A DNA stretch of 64,000 nucleotides from positions 2,929,046 through 2,993,045 of the forward strand of contig NZ_CP080387.1 of assembly GCF_030036535.1 (NCBI RefSeq). Direction: 5' to 3'. The notes beneath the pieces were generated by a model that worked only from the letters and a program-made list of their open reading frames with translations, did no database searches and was not told the DNA's origin. Below, in pieces: positions 28,306 through 37,403 of the stretch. A program made the translations under genes and the position numbers. This DNA comes from Agrobacterium cucumeris. GTDB lineage: Bacteria; Pseudomonadota; Alphaproteobacteria; Rhizobiales; Rhizobiaceae. Within the stretch, counting starts at the first letter, position 1. Every line of letters begins with the position of its first letter.

Positions 28306-29583
28306 TTATTTGAAGACGGCGTTCGGGTTATCGAGGCTGTCAGAGCCCTCGAGATCGATCTTGCCGAGATCGAGTGCGGCGATGACGCGTTCAACGGTCT
28401 TCGTCTGGTCGATGAGACCGTCGATGGCCGCCTGAACCACGGCATTGCCTTCCTTGTTGCCTTCGCCGATCATCTGGTCATAGGCTTCAACGGTCTGGGC
28501 GCGCTTTTCCATCGCATGCATGGCGTCGAGCGTCTTGTTCAGCTTCGCCGTCATTTCGTCGTTCAGCGCCTTGTCCTTGGCACCGACCAGTTCCGCCAGC
28601 GAGGCGCCGGTCATCTTCGTGCCGTCCACGCGGGTATATTCACCGGTATAGGCCGAAGCGATGCCGATGGCGTCGTTCAGATGCGAATTATAGGTGTTGT
28701 CGGAGAAGCAATCATGCTCCTCTTCCGGATCATGCAGCAGAAGGCCGAGTTTCATGCGCTCGCCGGCCAGCTCGCCATAAGAAAGCGAACCCATGCCGGT
28801 GAGAATGGCGGTGAGGCCGGCTTTCGGATCGGCTTCCACCGTCTTCGTGGCTTCGCCTTCCGGCGCCCAGGTGTCCACCATCTCCTGGAGATCCTTGATC
28901 AGCAGGGTGGAGGCGGATTTCAGGTAATCGGCGCGACGGTCGCAATTGCCGTTGGTGCATTTTGCCTTGTCGTAGTCGGTATAGGGACGGTTGCCCGCGC
29001 CCGGTCCGGTGCCGTTCAGATCCTGGCCCCAGAGCAGGAATTCGATGGCGTGGTAACCGGTGGTCACATTGGCTTCGACATCACCCGCCTCGTGCAGGCT
29101 CTCGATCAGTTCAGGGGTGATCTTGGAGGCATCGACCTCTTCACCACTGATCTTGATCTTCGGATTGGCGATGAGGTTGGCGACGTAAAGTTCGTTCTCG
29201 TCGCTTTCCGTGCCGTAGGAACCGTCAACATAATCGATCAGGCCTTCATCCAGCGGCCAGGCATTCACCTTGCCTTCCCAATCGTCAACGATCGGGTTGC
29301 CGAAACGGTAGACTTCCGACTGCTGGTAGGGAACATGCGCCTTGATCCAGGCTTCGCGGGCGGCCTTCAGCGTCTCTTCGCTCGGCGTTGCAATCAACGC
29401 ATCGATCGCCTTGTCCAGCGCCTTCGCCGTGGTCAGCGAATCCTCGTATTTCGCATGCGCGACATCGGCGTAGTGCTTGACGACGGCAGCCGCGTCAGTG
29501 GCGGCCTGTGCAGGAAGCGCGGTGAAAGCCGCCGATGCGGCAAGAAGCGCGAAAGAGGCGCTGAGAATGGTTTTGCGGATCAT
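28306..29583 (-). CDS. irpA: Imelysin/IrpA-type iron-regulated periplasmic protein
   Basis: A 425-residue exported protein. Signal peptide at about 1-28 (ending LPAQAA). The HxxE metal motif is intact at His178-Glu181 in GYHAIEFLLWGQ. Two-fold helical repeat architecture is expected for the family, which is repeatedly linked to iron acquisition. The start at 29583 has AGGAG nearby; 22 upstream codons are not supported. First gene of a four-gene minus-strand cluster, with an Irr-like box 90-105 bases upstream. Confidence 0.92.
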   Translation of the reverse strand: MIRKTILSASFALLAASAAFTALPAQAATDAAAVVKHYADVAHAKYEDSLTTAKALDKAIDALIATPSEETLKAAREAWIKAHVPYQQSEVYRFGNPIVDDWEGKVNAWPLDEGLIDYVDGSYGTESDENELYVANLIANPKIKISGEEVDASKITPELIESLHEAGDVEANVTTGYHAIEFLLWGQDLNGTGPGAGNRPYTDYDKAKCTNGNCDRRADYLKSASTLLIKDLQEMVDTWAPEGEATKTVEADPKAGLTAILTGMGSLSYGELAGERMKLGLLLHDPEEEHDCFSDNTYNSHLNDAIGIASAYTGEYTRVDGTKMTGASLAELVGAKDKALNDEMTAKLNKTLDAMHAMEKRAQTVEAYDQMIGEGNKEGNAVVQAAIDGLIDQTKTVERVIAALDLGKIDLEGSDSLDNPNAVFK

Positions 29584-29663
29584 GATCCCTCTCCTTGGGC
29601 AGGCGTGAAAAGACTTCACGCTGCGGCCAGCGAGTTCTGACCCAATCACAAACTTGTGTCAAA

Positions 29664-29688
29664 CATTCTAGTTTAGAATGCTTTAAAA
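29664..29688 (-). promoter_or_regulatory. Irr/ICE-like iron-control box upstream of irpA
   Basis: TTTAGAA at 29672-29678, spacer TGC, then TTTAAAA at 29682-29688 matches the rhizobial iron control element (TTTAGAA-N3-TTCTAAA) except at two bases of the second half. It overlaps a perfect 17-base palindrome, CATTCTA-GTT-TAGAATG (29664-29680). Regulation by Irr is inferred. Confidence 0.65.
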
Positions 29689-29738
29689 CAAGATCGCGTG
29701 GCATTTCCCAAGTAAAATCAGCGCGTGCAAATCGGCTT

Positions 29739-31028
29739 TTATGCTTTGCGTTTCATCAAGCAGAAGAAGAAACCGTCCGTATCTGTGGTTGCAGGCGTCA
29801 ACGTCACTGTCTTTCCGTCGGAGGAATGCGGTTTGTTCGCATTTGCACCGAAAGTCGTCTGCCAGCGCTCCAGAGCAGAACCGATGACAAATTCGGGATT
29901 TTCCTCGCAGAAACGCCGGACCTGCTGTTCGTTTTCTTCAGGCAGAACGGAGCAGGTGACATAAAGCAACTCGCCACCCGGGCGCACAAAACCCTTGGCC
30001 TGCGACAGCGCTTCACCCTGCTGCTGCACGCGTTCTTCCAGATTGCGTGCCGTCAGCCGCCATTTGGTGTCGGGACGGCGGCGCCATGTGCCGGTGCCGG
30101 TGCAGGGCGCATCCACCAGAACGCGATCGAATTTTCCCTGGAAGGGCACAAGCCCGGCGGTACGATCATGGACCTGCACGTTGCGGGTGCCGGCCCGCTT
30201 CAGCCGCTCGATGATCGGCGCAAGCCGCTTGCGGTCGGCATCGAAGGCGTGAACCTGGCCTTTGTTGTTCATGCTGGCGGCCATGGCGAGCGTCTTGCCG
30301 CCGCCACCGGCGCAATAATCGAGGATTTGTTCGCCCTCATGCGCGCCGGCGAGATCGGCAACGATTTGTGAGCCTTCGTCCTGCACCTCGAACCAGCCCT
30401 TCTGAAAGGAGAGTTCGGCGGTCACATTCGGCAGACGGGAGGGGCCTTCACCGGCAGGGATGCGAACACCCTGACGGGCGATACGCGTGGCTTCCGCGCC
30501 GCTTTCCTCAAGTGCCTTCAAAACTTTTTCGCGGGTTGCCTTCAGCGTGTTGGCGCGCAGGTCAAGGGTCGGCCGCTCATTCAGCGCCTGCGCTTCAGTG
30601 AGCCAGCTTTCGCCAAATGCCGTTTCGAAGGAAGATTGCACCCATTCGGGAACATCGCCCTGAATATGGGTCGGCGCGTCACCGAGAGAGCGGGAGAGAA
30701 AGGCCTGCTGCCTTTGTTCGTCTGGTGCGGCGGGGGCGAACTTGTCGCCATCGAATTCCGCCGCCAGTTCCGAGAAGCTTTTGCCCCATTGGCGCAGCAG
30801 CACGGCATAGCCAAGCGAGGCGGCGCTGTCATCATCCATCAGCCAGGCGTGCGACCGTTTCATGCGCAACGCGTCATAGACGATGTTGCCGATCGCGGCC
30901 CGGTCGCCGGAGCCTGCAAAACGATGGGCAAGCCCCCAGTCCTTCAATGCATCGGCGACAGGACGTTTGCGCCCTTCAATATCCGCCAATACTTCGATTG
31001 CTCCGGCCAAACGCCCGCCCAAACGCAT
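29739..31028 (-). CDS. rsmB: RsmB-like rRNA (cytosine-C5) methyltransferase
   Basis: A 429-residue S-adenosylmethionine-dependent RNA methyltransferase of the NOL1/NOP2/Sun group. An N-terminal NusB-like helical domain (about 1-90) is followed by the catalytic fold: DYCAGGGGKTLAMA (about 238-251), the PCTGTGTWRRRPD loop with one catalytic Cys, and VTCSVLPEEN with the nucleophile Cys. It probably modifies 16S rRNA. Length is normal. Confidence 0.92.
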   Translation of the reverse strand: MRLGGRLAGAIEVLADIEGRKRPVADALKDWGLAHRFAGSGDRAAIGNIVYDALRMKRSHAWLMDDDSAASLGYAVLLRQWGKSFSELAAEFDGDKFAPAAPDEQRQQAFLSRSLGDAPTHIQGDVPEWVQSSFETAFGESWLTEAQALNERPTLDLRANTLKATREKVLKALEESGAEATRIARQGVRIPAGEGPSRLPNVTAELSFQKGWFEVQDEGSQIVADLAGAHEGEQILDYCAGGGGKTLAMAASMNNKGQVHAFDADRKRLAPIIERLKRAGTRNVQVHDRTAGLVPFQGKFDRVLVDAPCTGTGTWRRRPDTKWRLTARNLEERVQQQGEALSQAKGFVRPGGELLYVTCSVLPEENEQQVRRFCEENPEFVIGSALERWQTTFGANANKPHSSDGKTVTLTPATTDTDGFFFCLMKRKA

Positions 31029-31088
31029 TGTCTACCTCTTTTGCTGATAAGCCCGGTTGGTAGACGCGAATGGCGGCGAGGGCAAGGC

Positions 31089-31457
31089 TCAATCGGCCTT
31101 GACGATCTCGTAGCAGACCTTGGCAGTGCCGGAACTGATCATGCCGATGTTTTTGGCGGCAGCCTTGGAAAGATCGAGAACGCGACCCTTGATGAACGGA
31201 CCGCGGTCATTGATGCGCACCACCACGGCTTTGCCGTTGCGCGCGTTGGTAACCTTGACCTTGGTGCCAAACCGCAGCGAGCGGTGAGCGGCGGTCAGGT
31301 TGGCGGCGTTCATACGCTCACCCGAAGCAGTCTTGGAGGTCAACGCATACCACGATGCGCCTCCACAACCATTTGCCGCATTCGCCTGAAGAGGCGCGAT
31401 GATGGAACAGGCGGCTATAGTTGCAGCGGTGAAAGTTATACGACGGATATTCAACAA
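31089..31457 (-). CDS. RlpA-like double-psi beta-barrel protein, exported
   Basis: A 122-residue exported protein with a signal peptide (about 1-27) and an RlpA core: [19 protein letters not shown] (about 32-50) and the conserved [10 protein letters not shown] (about 79-88) plus [13 protein letters not shown]. RlpA proteins cleave denuded peptidoglycan or bind it at the septum; no SPOR domain is present here. The start is a TTG at 31457, preceded by an AGGGAA site; no ATG occurs before residue 49. It is preceded by the unusual leader at 31590-31741. Confidence 0.88.
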   Translation of the reverse strand: MLNIRRITFTAATIAACSIIAPLQANAANGCGGASWYALTSKTASGERMNAANLTAAHRSLRFGTKVKVTNARNGKAVVVRINDRGPFIKGRVLDLSKAAAKNIGMISSGTAKVCYEIVKAD

Positions 31458-31589
31458 ACTGTGCTTCCCTGAAAATCGGCCCCGCGCCGATTGATTGTGC
31501 CCTTGCTAAACGACCATGAACTGGCCTGAACGCCTTTTGATGCGAGATTGTAGGGCGAGGGAAAAATGGCGAAAAAAAGCTAAGCTCAA

Positions 31590-31623
31590 ATCACGAAGTG
31601 TTACAGTCTGTAACATTCGTGAT
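31590..31623. repeat. 34-base near-perfect dyad
   Basis: Left arm ATCACGAAGTGTTACAG (31590-31606) and right arm CTGTAACATTCGTGAT (31608-31623) are complementary except for one extra G in the left arm. Confidence 0.85.
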
Positions 31624-31720
31624 CGTTAGCCGGAAAGGTGTCCGTGTGATAGACGGATATAAAAATGGAAAAAATAACGCAGAATCAATGCGCAATCGAA
31701 ATGCTGTTGCAAGTCACGGC

Positions 31721-31741
31721 TTCGTGAATCCACTTCACGAA
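31721..31741. repeat. Perfect dyad TTCGTGAA-N5-TTCACGAA
   Basis: Perfect 8-bp inverted repeat around TCCAC. Its half-site is the same heptamer (TTCGTGA) as the ends of the 31590-31623 dyad, giving four copies within 152 bases. Confidence 0.8.
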
Positions 31742-31884
31742 ATGTGAGTGAAATATTTTTCTAATTGCTATGATTTTAGTGAATTTTGTTTGGTTAATAA
31801 AGTCCTAATTGACCAAAATGCGACGAAAACCATCCTCAAAAGTGGGTTTGGAAGGATTTTTCATCGCTTTTAACGGCCTCGTCT

Positions 31885-32757
31885 TCAGCCTCGCCAGAGA
31901 CCATTTTCCCACAACTGCGTCAGCGAGATCTTGTACTCCGGAAAGTCGAAATTAAAGCCGAGGCTGCGTATTTTGGCGTTGGAAACACGCTTGTTCTCGC
32001 CGTAGAACGAGCGCGCCATAGGGGTCAGATCGGCGGTTTCAAACGCCTGTTCGGGCGGCGGCTCCACCCCCATCAACGTCGCGGCGAAGCTCACGACATC
32101 CTGCGGCGGGCAGGGATCGTCATCGGTGACATTGAAGATACCGCGCTCGTTCCTGCTCGCCAGAAAGGCAAGTGCCGCACCGATATCCTCGACCCGGATG
32201 CGATTGAACACCTGATCTTTCTTGACCAGCCTTCGCGCCGTTCCCTTTTCGAAATTCATGAAGGCATTGCGTCCGGGGCCATAAATTCCGGACAGACGAA
32301 GGGTGACAAGCGGCACATTTGCTTTTTCGGCAGCTGCCGTCCAGGCTGCTTCCGCGGCGACGCGCTCCACAGAACGGGCGGAAACCGGGCGGCAGGGGCT
32401 TTCCTCATCCACCCAGGCGCCATCATGATCGCCATAAACGCCGACGGTGGAAAGATAAGCCACCCACTCCAGCTTCGGCAGGAACCGTTTCAGATCGCTG
32501 CCCAGCAACCCCAGTAGCGGATCGCCTTGCCCGCCGGGCGCGATGGACTGGACGAGATGTGTGATATTGCCCATCGCCGCGATGAGATCGTCATTGAAAC
32601 GAACACCGTCAAAAAGGAACGGTGTCATGCCTGCGGCTTCGAGGTTCGGGAACTTATTCTCACTGCGCGTCGTACCGGAAATAGTACCAACCGCGGATTT
32701 CAGCGCGTTTGCGATGGTTTTTCCCGAATATCCCGCGCCGAAAATCATCACATGCAT
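31885..32757 (-). CDS. NAD(P)-binding epimerase-like (extended SDR) protein
   Basis: A 290-residue Rossmann-fold protein starting HVMIFGAGYSGKTIANAL with a GxGxxG-type loop at about residues 7-12. The atypical SDR pattern STVGVYGDHDGAWVDE and YGPGRNAF mark the epimerase-like (YeeZ-type) group. The usual SDR YxxxK is not obvious, so the activity is unclear. It lies three bases downstream of the queG stop and is probably cotranscribed with it. Confidence 0.85.
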   Translation of the reverse strand: MHVMIFGAGYSGKTIANALKSAVGTISGTTRSENKFPNLEAAGMTPFLFDGVRFNDDLIAAMGNITHLVQSIAPGGQGDPLLGLLGSDLKRFLPKLEWVAYLSTVGVYGDHDGAWVDEESPCRPVSARSVERVAAEAAWTAAAEKANVPLVTLRLSGIYGPGRNAFMNFEKGTARRLVKKDQVFNRIRVEDIGAALAFLASRNERGIFNVTDDDPCPPQDVVSFAATLMGVEPPPEQAFETADLTPMARSFYGENKRVSNAKIRSLGFNFDFPEYKISLTQLWENGLWRG

Positions 32758-32760
32758 GCG

Positions 32761-33918
32761 TCACGCCTCTGCCAATTGCCATTCCATTTCCGCCTCCGGA
32801 TCAGTCTCCGGGGCGCGGCTGGCAGAGTATGTACGGAATTCTTCCCTGTCCATAAGCTGCGACAAAGCCCATGCGGCCATACCGCGCACCTCCGGCGAGG
32901 GGTCGCTTTCGGCAAGTGCCTTGCATCGTTCCACGAATTGCCGGTCGGCGGAGTTTCCTGCTGCGATCAGCACGTTGCGGATAAACCGGTTGCGGCCGAT
33001 GCGTTTGACCGGAGAGCCGCTGAAAAAGCTGCGGAAGGCGGCATCGTCGAGCGTCAGCAGGAAAGAAATGGACGGTTCCTTCAGATCCTCGCGCGCCTGC
33101 AATTTCATCTCGGAGGCGCTCGCCGCAAACTTGTTCCACGGACAGGCGGCAAGGCAATCGTCGCAGCCATAGATGCGGTTGCCAATCAACGGCCGGAATT
33201 CGTGCGGGATCGGCCCCTTGTGTTCAATGGTGAGATAGGAGATGCAGCGGCGTGCATCGAGCTGATAGGGGGCCGGAAAAGCGGCCGTCGGACAGGCATC
33301 GAGACAGGCGCGGCAGGAACCGCAATGGTCCTTCTCCGCCTCATCAAGACAGAGCTCGGCGGTGGTGAACATGCTGCCGAGAAACAGCCAGGAACCGTGG
33401 GTGCGGCTGACCAGATTGGTGTGTTTGCCCTGCCAGCCAAGCCCGGCGGCGGCGGCAAGCGGCTTTTCCATGACCGGCGCGGTATCGACAAAGACCTTCA
33501 CGTCCTCGCCTGCACGTGCGGCAAAGCGGGTGGCAATCTCTTTCAACCGCCCCTTGATAATGTCGTGATAATCGCGATTGCGCGCATAGACCGAAATGGC
33601 TGCCTTGTCCGGTTTGGAAAGAATACCGCGCGGGTCTTCCTCCGGGCCATAATTGAGGCCGAACATGACGATGGAGCGCACGTCGCCCCACAGCGTTTTC
33701 GGTTGAGCCCGGCGAGCCTCCGTTTCCTCCATCCACGCCATGGTGCCGTGGTAACCCTTGTCGAGAAACAGCCTCAGCCGTTCCGGTGCCAGCGGAATGC
33801 TGTCCGGTGCGGTAATGCGACACAGATCAAAGCCGAGCGAAAGCGCTTCCTGACGAACGAAATCCGTCAGCTTTCGGGCACGTATCTGCTTTTTGTCGCT
33901 GGCGACGTCGATGGCCAT
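32761..33918 (-). CDS. queG: Epoxyqueuosine reductase
   Basis: Reduces epoxyqueuosine to queuosine in tRNA, the last step of the pathway, using cobalamin and two 4Fe-4S clusters. The 385-residue protein has the N-terminal cobalamin-binding region and both ferredoxin motifs: [16 protein letters not shown] (about 193-208) and [13 protein letters not shown] (about 245-257). A HEAT-repeat-like C-terminus ([20 protein letters not shown]) is present. Length is normal. Confidence 0.96.
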   Translation of the reverse strand: MAIDVASDKKQIRARKLTDFVRQEALSLGFDLCRITAPDSIPLAPERLRLFLDKGYHGTMAWMEETEARRAQPKTLWGDVRSIVMFGLNYGPEEDPRGILSKPDKAAISVYARNRDYHDIIKGRLKEIATRFAARAGEDVKVFVDTAPVMEKPLAAAAGLGWQGKHTNLVSRTHGSWLFLGSMFTTAELCLDEAEKDHCGSCRACLDACPTAAFPAPYQLDARRCISYLTIEHKGPIPHEFRPLIGNRIYGCDDCLAACPWNKFAASASEMKLQAREDLKEPSISFLLTLDDAAFRSFFSGSPVKRIGRNRFIRNVLIAAGNSADRQFVERCKALAESDPSPEVRGMAAWALSQLMDREEFRTYSASRAPETDPEAEMEWQLAEA

Positions 33919-34042
33919 GTCTCCCGAGGGTTATTCTGCGGCATATATAGTGCAAGTCGCCCGAAAGTGTGCAGCGGTTTCGGGACAATGACATGCTTTA
34001 AATACAGCCGCATGCCGCAGCAAATAACCAGAAGACCGTACT

Positions 34043-34735
34043 TTAGAAATCCAGATCGGCGTAGTGGGAGGAGGGCGCAAGGCGCGGAATGCGTTCGCTC
34101 AGAAACGGTCGGAAGGAAGGCCTTGATTTCAGCCGCTGATACCATTCCTTGGCAATCGGCGCCTCGAGCCAGTTGATTTCACCAAGATAGTCCAGCACCG
34201 AAACACCGGCTGCGGCGGCAAGGTCTGCATAGCTCAACCGGTCGCCGGCAAGCCATGTGCGCGAACCGGCCAGCCACTCCAGATATTTGATGTGCTGGCG
34301 GATATTGTTGCGGGCAGTGCGCAACAGCTTGGAATCCGGCGGCCCGCCACCCTGCGCGGTTGTCATCTGCAATTTATAAACCCGCTCCCGCACCAGCGGC
34401 CGGGTTACGTCATTTTCCATCTTCTGCAGAAACCACTCGGTCAGGCGGCGGATTTCCGCCCGCTGAAACGGGTCTTCTGCCAGAAGTCGCCTGTCGCGCT
34501 TCAAAACCCCATGCGTTTCGTCAAGAAACTCGGCAAGCACATAAGGCCCGCTTAGCGAGCGCATATTATCATCCAGATAGACCGGCAGGGTGCCGGCCGG
34601 ATTGAGCGCCAGAAACTCCCGTCGTCTTTCCCACGGCTGCTCTTCCACGAGATCGGTCTGGAACCCGTATTCTGCGAGGATCAGACGAACGAACCGGGAT
34701 GCGGTCGACATCGGAGAATGATAGAGAGTTGGCAT
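34043..34735 (-). CDS. Glutathione S-transferase-family protein
   Basis: A 230-residue cytosolic GST-like protein. Thioredoxin-fold N-terminal domain (about 1-80) with TLYHSPMSTASRFVRLIL, the NPAGTLPVYLDD segment giving the conserved cis-Pro, and a LSGPYVLAEFLDE stretch where the gamma-Glu of glutathione binds; helical C-terminal domain with LSYADLAAAA near 168. Substrate unknown. It is divergent from uppP. Confidence 0.92.
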   Translation of the reverse strand: MPTLYHSPMSTASRFVRLILAEYGFQTDLVEEQPWERRREFLALNPAGTLPVYLDDNMRSLSGPYVLAEFLDETHGVLKRDRRLLAEDPFQRAEIRRLTEWFLQKMENDVTRPLVRERVYKLQMTTAQGGGPPDSKLLRTARNNIRQHIKYLEWLAGSRTWLAGDRLSYADLAAAAGVSVLDYLGEINWLEAPIAKEWYQRLKSRPSFRPFLSERIPRLAPSSHYADLDF

Positions 34736-34893
34736 CGGTACTCAATTTTTACGATTGGTTGTCATGATCGGCATTTGCCGGAAAACTTTTTCAGTTTCGC
34801 TTCATCAAGACGCTATAAGAGCTTGGCTACTTTAAAACAAGTTTAACGCAATTGCTTTCCATTGCCGCTTTCCCCTGAAAAAAAGGATACCTC

Positions 34894-35700
34894 ATGGGTG
34901 ACCAATCGATCATCAGCGCGCTTCTGCTGGGCATTATCGAGGGTCTGACGGAGTTTATTCCCGTTTCCTCAACGGCGCATGTGCTGCTGGCCGGGCATTT
35001 CCTCGGCTTCAAATCACCCGGCAACACCTTTGCCGTCCTTATCCAGCTCGGCGCTATTCTCGCTATCCTTCTTGTTTATTTTCAAAAACTTGTGTCGATC
35101 GCACTCGCTTTGCCGACCAGCGCCAAGGCGCGCCGCTTCGTGCTGGCCGTCGCGCTTGCCTTCCTGCCGGCGGCGGTGATCGGTGCGCTGGCGCATGACT
35201 TCATCAAGACGGTGCTGTTCGAAACACCGATGCTGATTTGTGTCGTCCTTATTATCGGCGGCGTCATATTGCTTGCCGTCGACCGCATGCCGTTAAAACC
35301 GAAATATACCGACATCATGGATTATCCGCCGTCGCTCGCCTTCAAGATCGGCCTGTTCCAGTGCCTTGCGATGATCCCCGGCACCTCGCGCTCGGGTGCT
35401 ACCATTGTCGGCTCGCTGCTGATGGGTACGGACAAGCGCTCTGCCGCCGAATTTTCGTTCTTCCTGGCGATGCCGACCATGCTCGGCGCTTTCACCCTCG
35501 ATCTCTACAAGAACCGCGATGCGCTGAGCTTTGATGACGGCGCGCTGATTGCCGTGGGTTTCATCGCGGCGTTCGTTTCCGGCCTGTTTGTCGTGCGCTC
35601 GCTGCTGGACTTCGTCTCGCGGCGTGGTTTTGCGCCTTTCGCCTGGTGGCGCATCGTCATCGGTTCGCTGGGGCTGATCGCACTTCTGGTTTTTGGTTAA
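34894..35700 (+). CDS. uppP: Undecaprenyl-diphosphatase
   Basis: Integral membrane phosphatase (BacA/UppP) that recycles undecaprenyl diphosphate for peptidoglycan synthesis and gives bacitracin tolerance. The 268 residues carry both signatures: [20 protein letters not shown] (about 10-29) with the catalytic Glu and Ser, and [14 protein letters not shown] (about 162-175) with the essential Arg. Length and eight predicted membrane segments fit the family. Confidence 0.97.
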   Translation: MGDQSIISALLLGIIEGLTEFIPVSSTAHVLLAGHFLGFKSPGNTFAVLIQLGAILAILLVYFQKLVSIALALPTSAKARRFVLAVALAFLPAAVIGALAHDFIKTVLFETPMLICVVLIIGGVILLAVDRMPLKPKYTDIMDYPPSLAFKIGLFQCLAMIPGTSRSGATIVGSLLMGTDKRSAAEFSFFLAMPTMLGAFTLDLYKNRDALSFDDGALIAVGFIAAFVSGLFVVRSLLDFVSRRGFAPFAWWRIVIGSLGLIALLVFG

Positions 35701-35744
35701 GCCAGTGAATGCCGGCCGTCTTGAATGGCCGGCCTGAAAACGAA

Positions 35745-35780
35745 AAAGCGCCCCGGAAAACCGGAGGCGCTCTTTCTTTG
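35745..35780. terminator. Bidirectional terminator after uppP
   Basis: GCGCCCCGG (35748-35756), loop AAAA, CCGGAGGCGC (35761-35770) with one bulged A. Five A upstream and TCTTTCTTT downstream allow it to act on both strands, for uppP and for the small secreted peptide gene. Confidence 0.85.
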
Positions 35781-35798
35781 AAGCTTTTTACAGGCTGA

Positions 35799-35954
35799 TC
35801 AGTTGGCGCTGATCGAAGCCGTCGCGCAGGGATCGACGCCGTAAGCGGGAGCGCAACCGCTCTTGCCCGCCGCAACCGTTCCCGGCGCCATGAAAGAACC
35901 CGCCAGAACCACCAAAGCCGCACACGCAAAAAAGAGTGCGATAGATCTGCCCAT
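35799..35954 (-). CDS. Small secreted peptide of unknown function
   Basis: A 51-residue product starting MGRSIALFFACAALVVLAGS, a classical signal sequence with likely cleavage after TVAA, leaving about 24 residues with two Cys (CAP and PCA) that could form a disulfide. An upstream in-frame start (13 codons earlier) is less likely. The ribosome site is weak (AAAGG, 11 bases). It faces uppP across a shared terminator. No family recognised. Confidence 0.6.
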   Translation of the reverse strand: MGRSIALFFACAALVVLAGSFMAPGTVAAGKSGCAPAYGVDPCATASISAN

Positions 35955-36240
35955 TTTATGATTGCCTTTCAGACGTTCGTTCGTGCGGATCATGCCGCCG
36001 TGTGTGAATTGAGGGTCCGGGATATGTTTGGAATGTGGCCAATATCAATAAAGGAGCTTGCTGAATACCGGGTTAATGCGAAGTCTTTTCCACAGTTGCG
36101 CTTGTGCCACGCTTACGTGTCGCGGCCAGACGGCCGTTAACTTTTACCCGGCTTTGCAACGCCGTCCCTGTTGATGTTGCACCTCCCCTTCAGTTGAGGG
36201 AGAAATGCGCCAGTAGCGGTTTGGTTGCAATTCAATCGCG
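35955..36240. other. Intergenic stretch, no gene seen
   Basis: Upstream region of the small peptide gene and downstream region of the NDUFA9-like gene. Short ORFs here have no ribosome site or recognisable content. No motif beyond short inverted repeats is seen. Confidence 0.5.
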
Positions 36241-36241
36241 C

Positions 36242-36270
36242 AAAAACAAAAAGCGGGAATGGCTCCCGCT
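36242..36270 (-). terminator. Terminator of the NDUFA9-like gene
   Basis: AGCGGGA (36252-36258) and TCCCGCT (36264-36270) form a stem with a five-base loop; on the minus strand it is followed by a T-rich run (TTTTGTTTTTG). Confidence 0.85.
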
Positions 36271-36302
36271 TCCGTTCAGAATGGCGATGCCTGAAGTGTG
36301 TT

Positions 36303-37283
36303 TCAGGCGGCTTTTCCGGCGTTGGAGAACTGACCATGTGTGCGGTACTGCACCATGTAGGAGGGCAGAACCGAAGCGACACGAACGGGATTGATGCCGA
36401 TGCCTTCCAGTGTCAGACCGTTCTTTTCCGCCTCGCTGGAAACGACATTGTCCTTTTTCAGCATGGTCACCTGATCGGCGGTCAACGGCGGCGTGATGAG
36501 CGGGACCAGTGAAGCGATCTTGCCGATCATCGAGGCGACGCCAAAAGGCAGATTGATGAAAGGACGCTGACGATAAGTTGCTGCAAGAACTGCCTCAAGA
36601 CAGTCGCGGAACGTCATCACGTCCTGACCGCCGAGTTCATAGATTGCGCCGGGCTTCAGCTTGCCATCGACGCTGCGGGCGACGGCTTCGGCGACATCCT
36701 CGACATAAACAGGCTGGAATTTGGTTTTTCCACCGCCGATCAGCGGCAGGAAAGGCATGCTGCGGGCCATCTTGGCGAATTTGTTGAAGAAATCGTCTTC
36801 CGGTCCGAAAATGATCGACGGACGCAGGATCACCGCGCCGGGCAGAACGGAATGAATGGCGGCTTCGGCGCGGCCCTTGGTGCGGCCATAGCCGGTCTGC
36901 GAATTTGCTTCCGCTCCGATGGCGGAGATATGCGTCAGCGTCGCGCCGGCGTCGCGGGCGGCTTCGGCAATCGCTTTGGCGCCGAATTCCTGCACGGCGT
37001 CAAAGGTGTTGCGGCCGCTTTCGGTCAGGATGCCGACGCAGTTGACCACATGGTCTGCATCTTCGACGGCTTTGATGATGGAGTCGCGATAACGCAGGTT
37101 TGCCTGGGCAAAGGAGATCTGGCCGACATTGCCGAGCGGCTGCAGGAAACCGGCAAGATCCGGGCGACGCACGGCAACGCGGATGCGATAACCGCGCCGG
37201 GCGAGCATTCTCACGACATGCCGCCCGACAAAACCCGAACCGCCGAAAACGGTGACGAGGGGTGGAAGGTTGGCCAAGGTCAT
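36303..37283 (-). CDS. NDUFA9-like NAD(P)-binding protein
   Basis: A 326-residue atypical SDR of the type related to the mitochondrial complex I subunit NDUFA9. The Rossmann loop TVFGGSGFVGRHVV is at about residues 10-23; YGRTKGRAE at about 133-141 keeps the YxxxK catalytic pattern, then RPSIIFGPEDDFF. In rhizobia it is often assigned to complex I assembly or to quinone-linked reduction; this is family knowledge, not shown here. Confidence 0.9.
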   Translation of the reverse strand: MTLANLPPLVTVFGGSGFVGRHVVRMLARRGYRIRVAVRRPDLAGFLQPLGNVGQISFAQANLRYRDSIIKAVEDADHVVNCVGILTESGRNTFDAVQEFGAKAIAEAARDAGATLTHISAIGAEANSQTGYGRTKGRAEAAIHSVLPGAVILRPSIIFGPEDDFFNKFAKMARSMPFLPLIGGGKTKFQPVYVEDVAEAVARSVDGKLKPGAIYELGGQDVMTFRDCLEAVLAATYRQRPFINLPFGVASMIGKIASLVPLITPPLTADQVTMLKKDNVVSSEAEKNGLTLEGIGINPVRVASVLPSYMVQYRTHGQFSNAGKAA

Positions 37284-37403
37284 GGGAGGCTCCTCAGAAG
37301 CTGTCGATAAAGCGTTTTTCAGTCTCTTAGCCCAAAGCCGCGCGTAGGTGAAGAGATGTTATCACGCAGCAGGGGCAGGCTTTGGAAATGCGGTTGACGA
37401 GCG

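Larger units (their letters stand above)
31458..31884. other. 427-base AT-rich intergenic leader with repeated TTCGTGA dyads
   Basis: No gene is seen. It holds two dyads (listed separately) and, at 31794-31808, TTAA-N7-CTAA, which is one base away from the CtrA consensus TTAA-N7-TTAA. Both neighbours are on the minus strand, so this is the upstream region of the RlpA-like gene. Confidence 0.6.

Noticed and set aside
26607..29640. Long plus-strand ORFs opposite the imelysin and di-haem genes
   Set aside because: The minus-strand genes have signal peptides, CxxCH and HxxE motifs; the plus frames have no recognisable domains.
32527..34176. Plus-strand ORF opposite queG
   Set aside because: queG has both 4Fe-4S motifs; the plus frame is a shadow.
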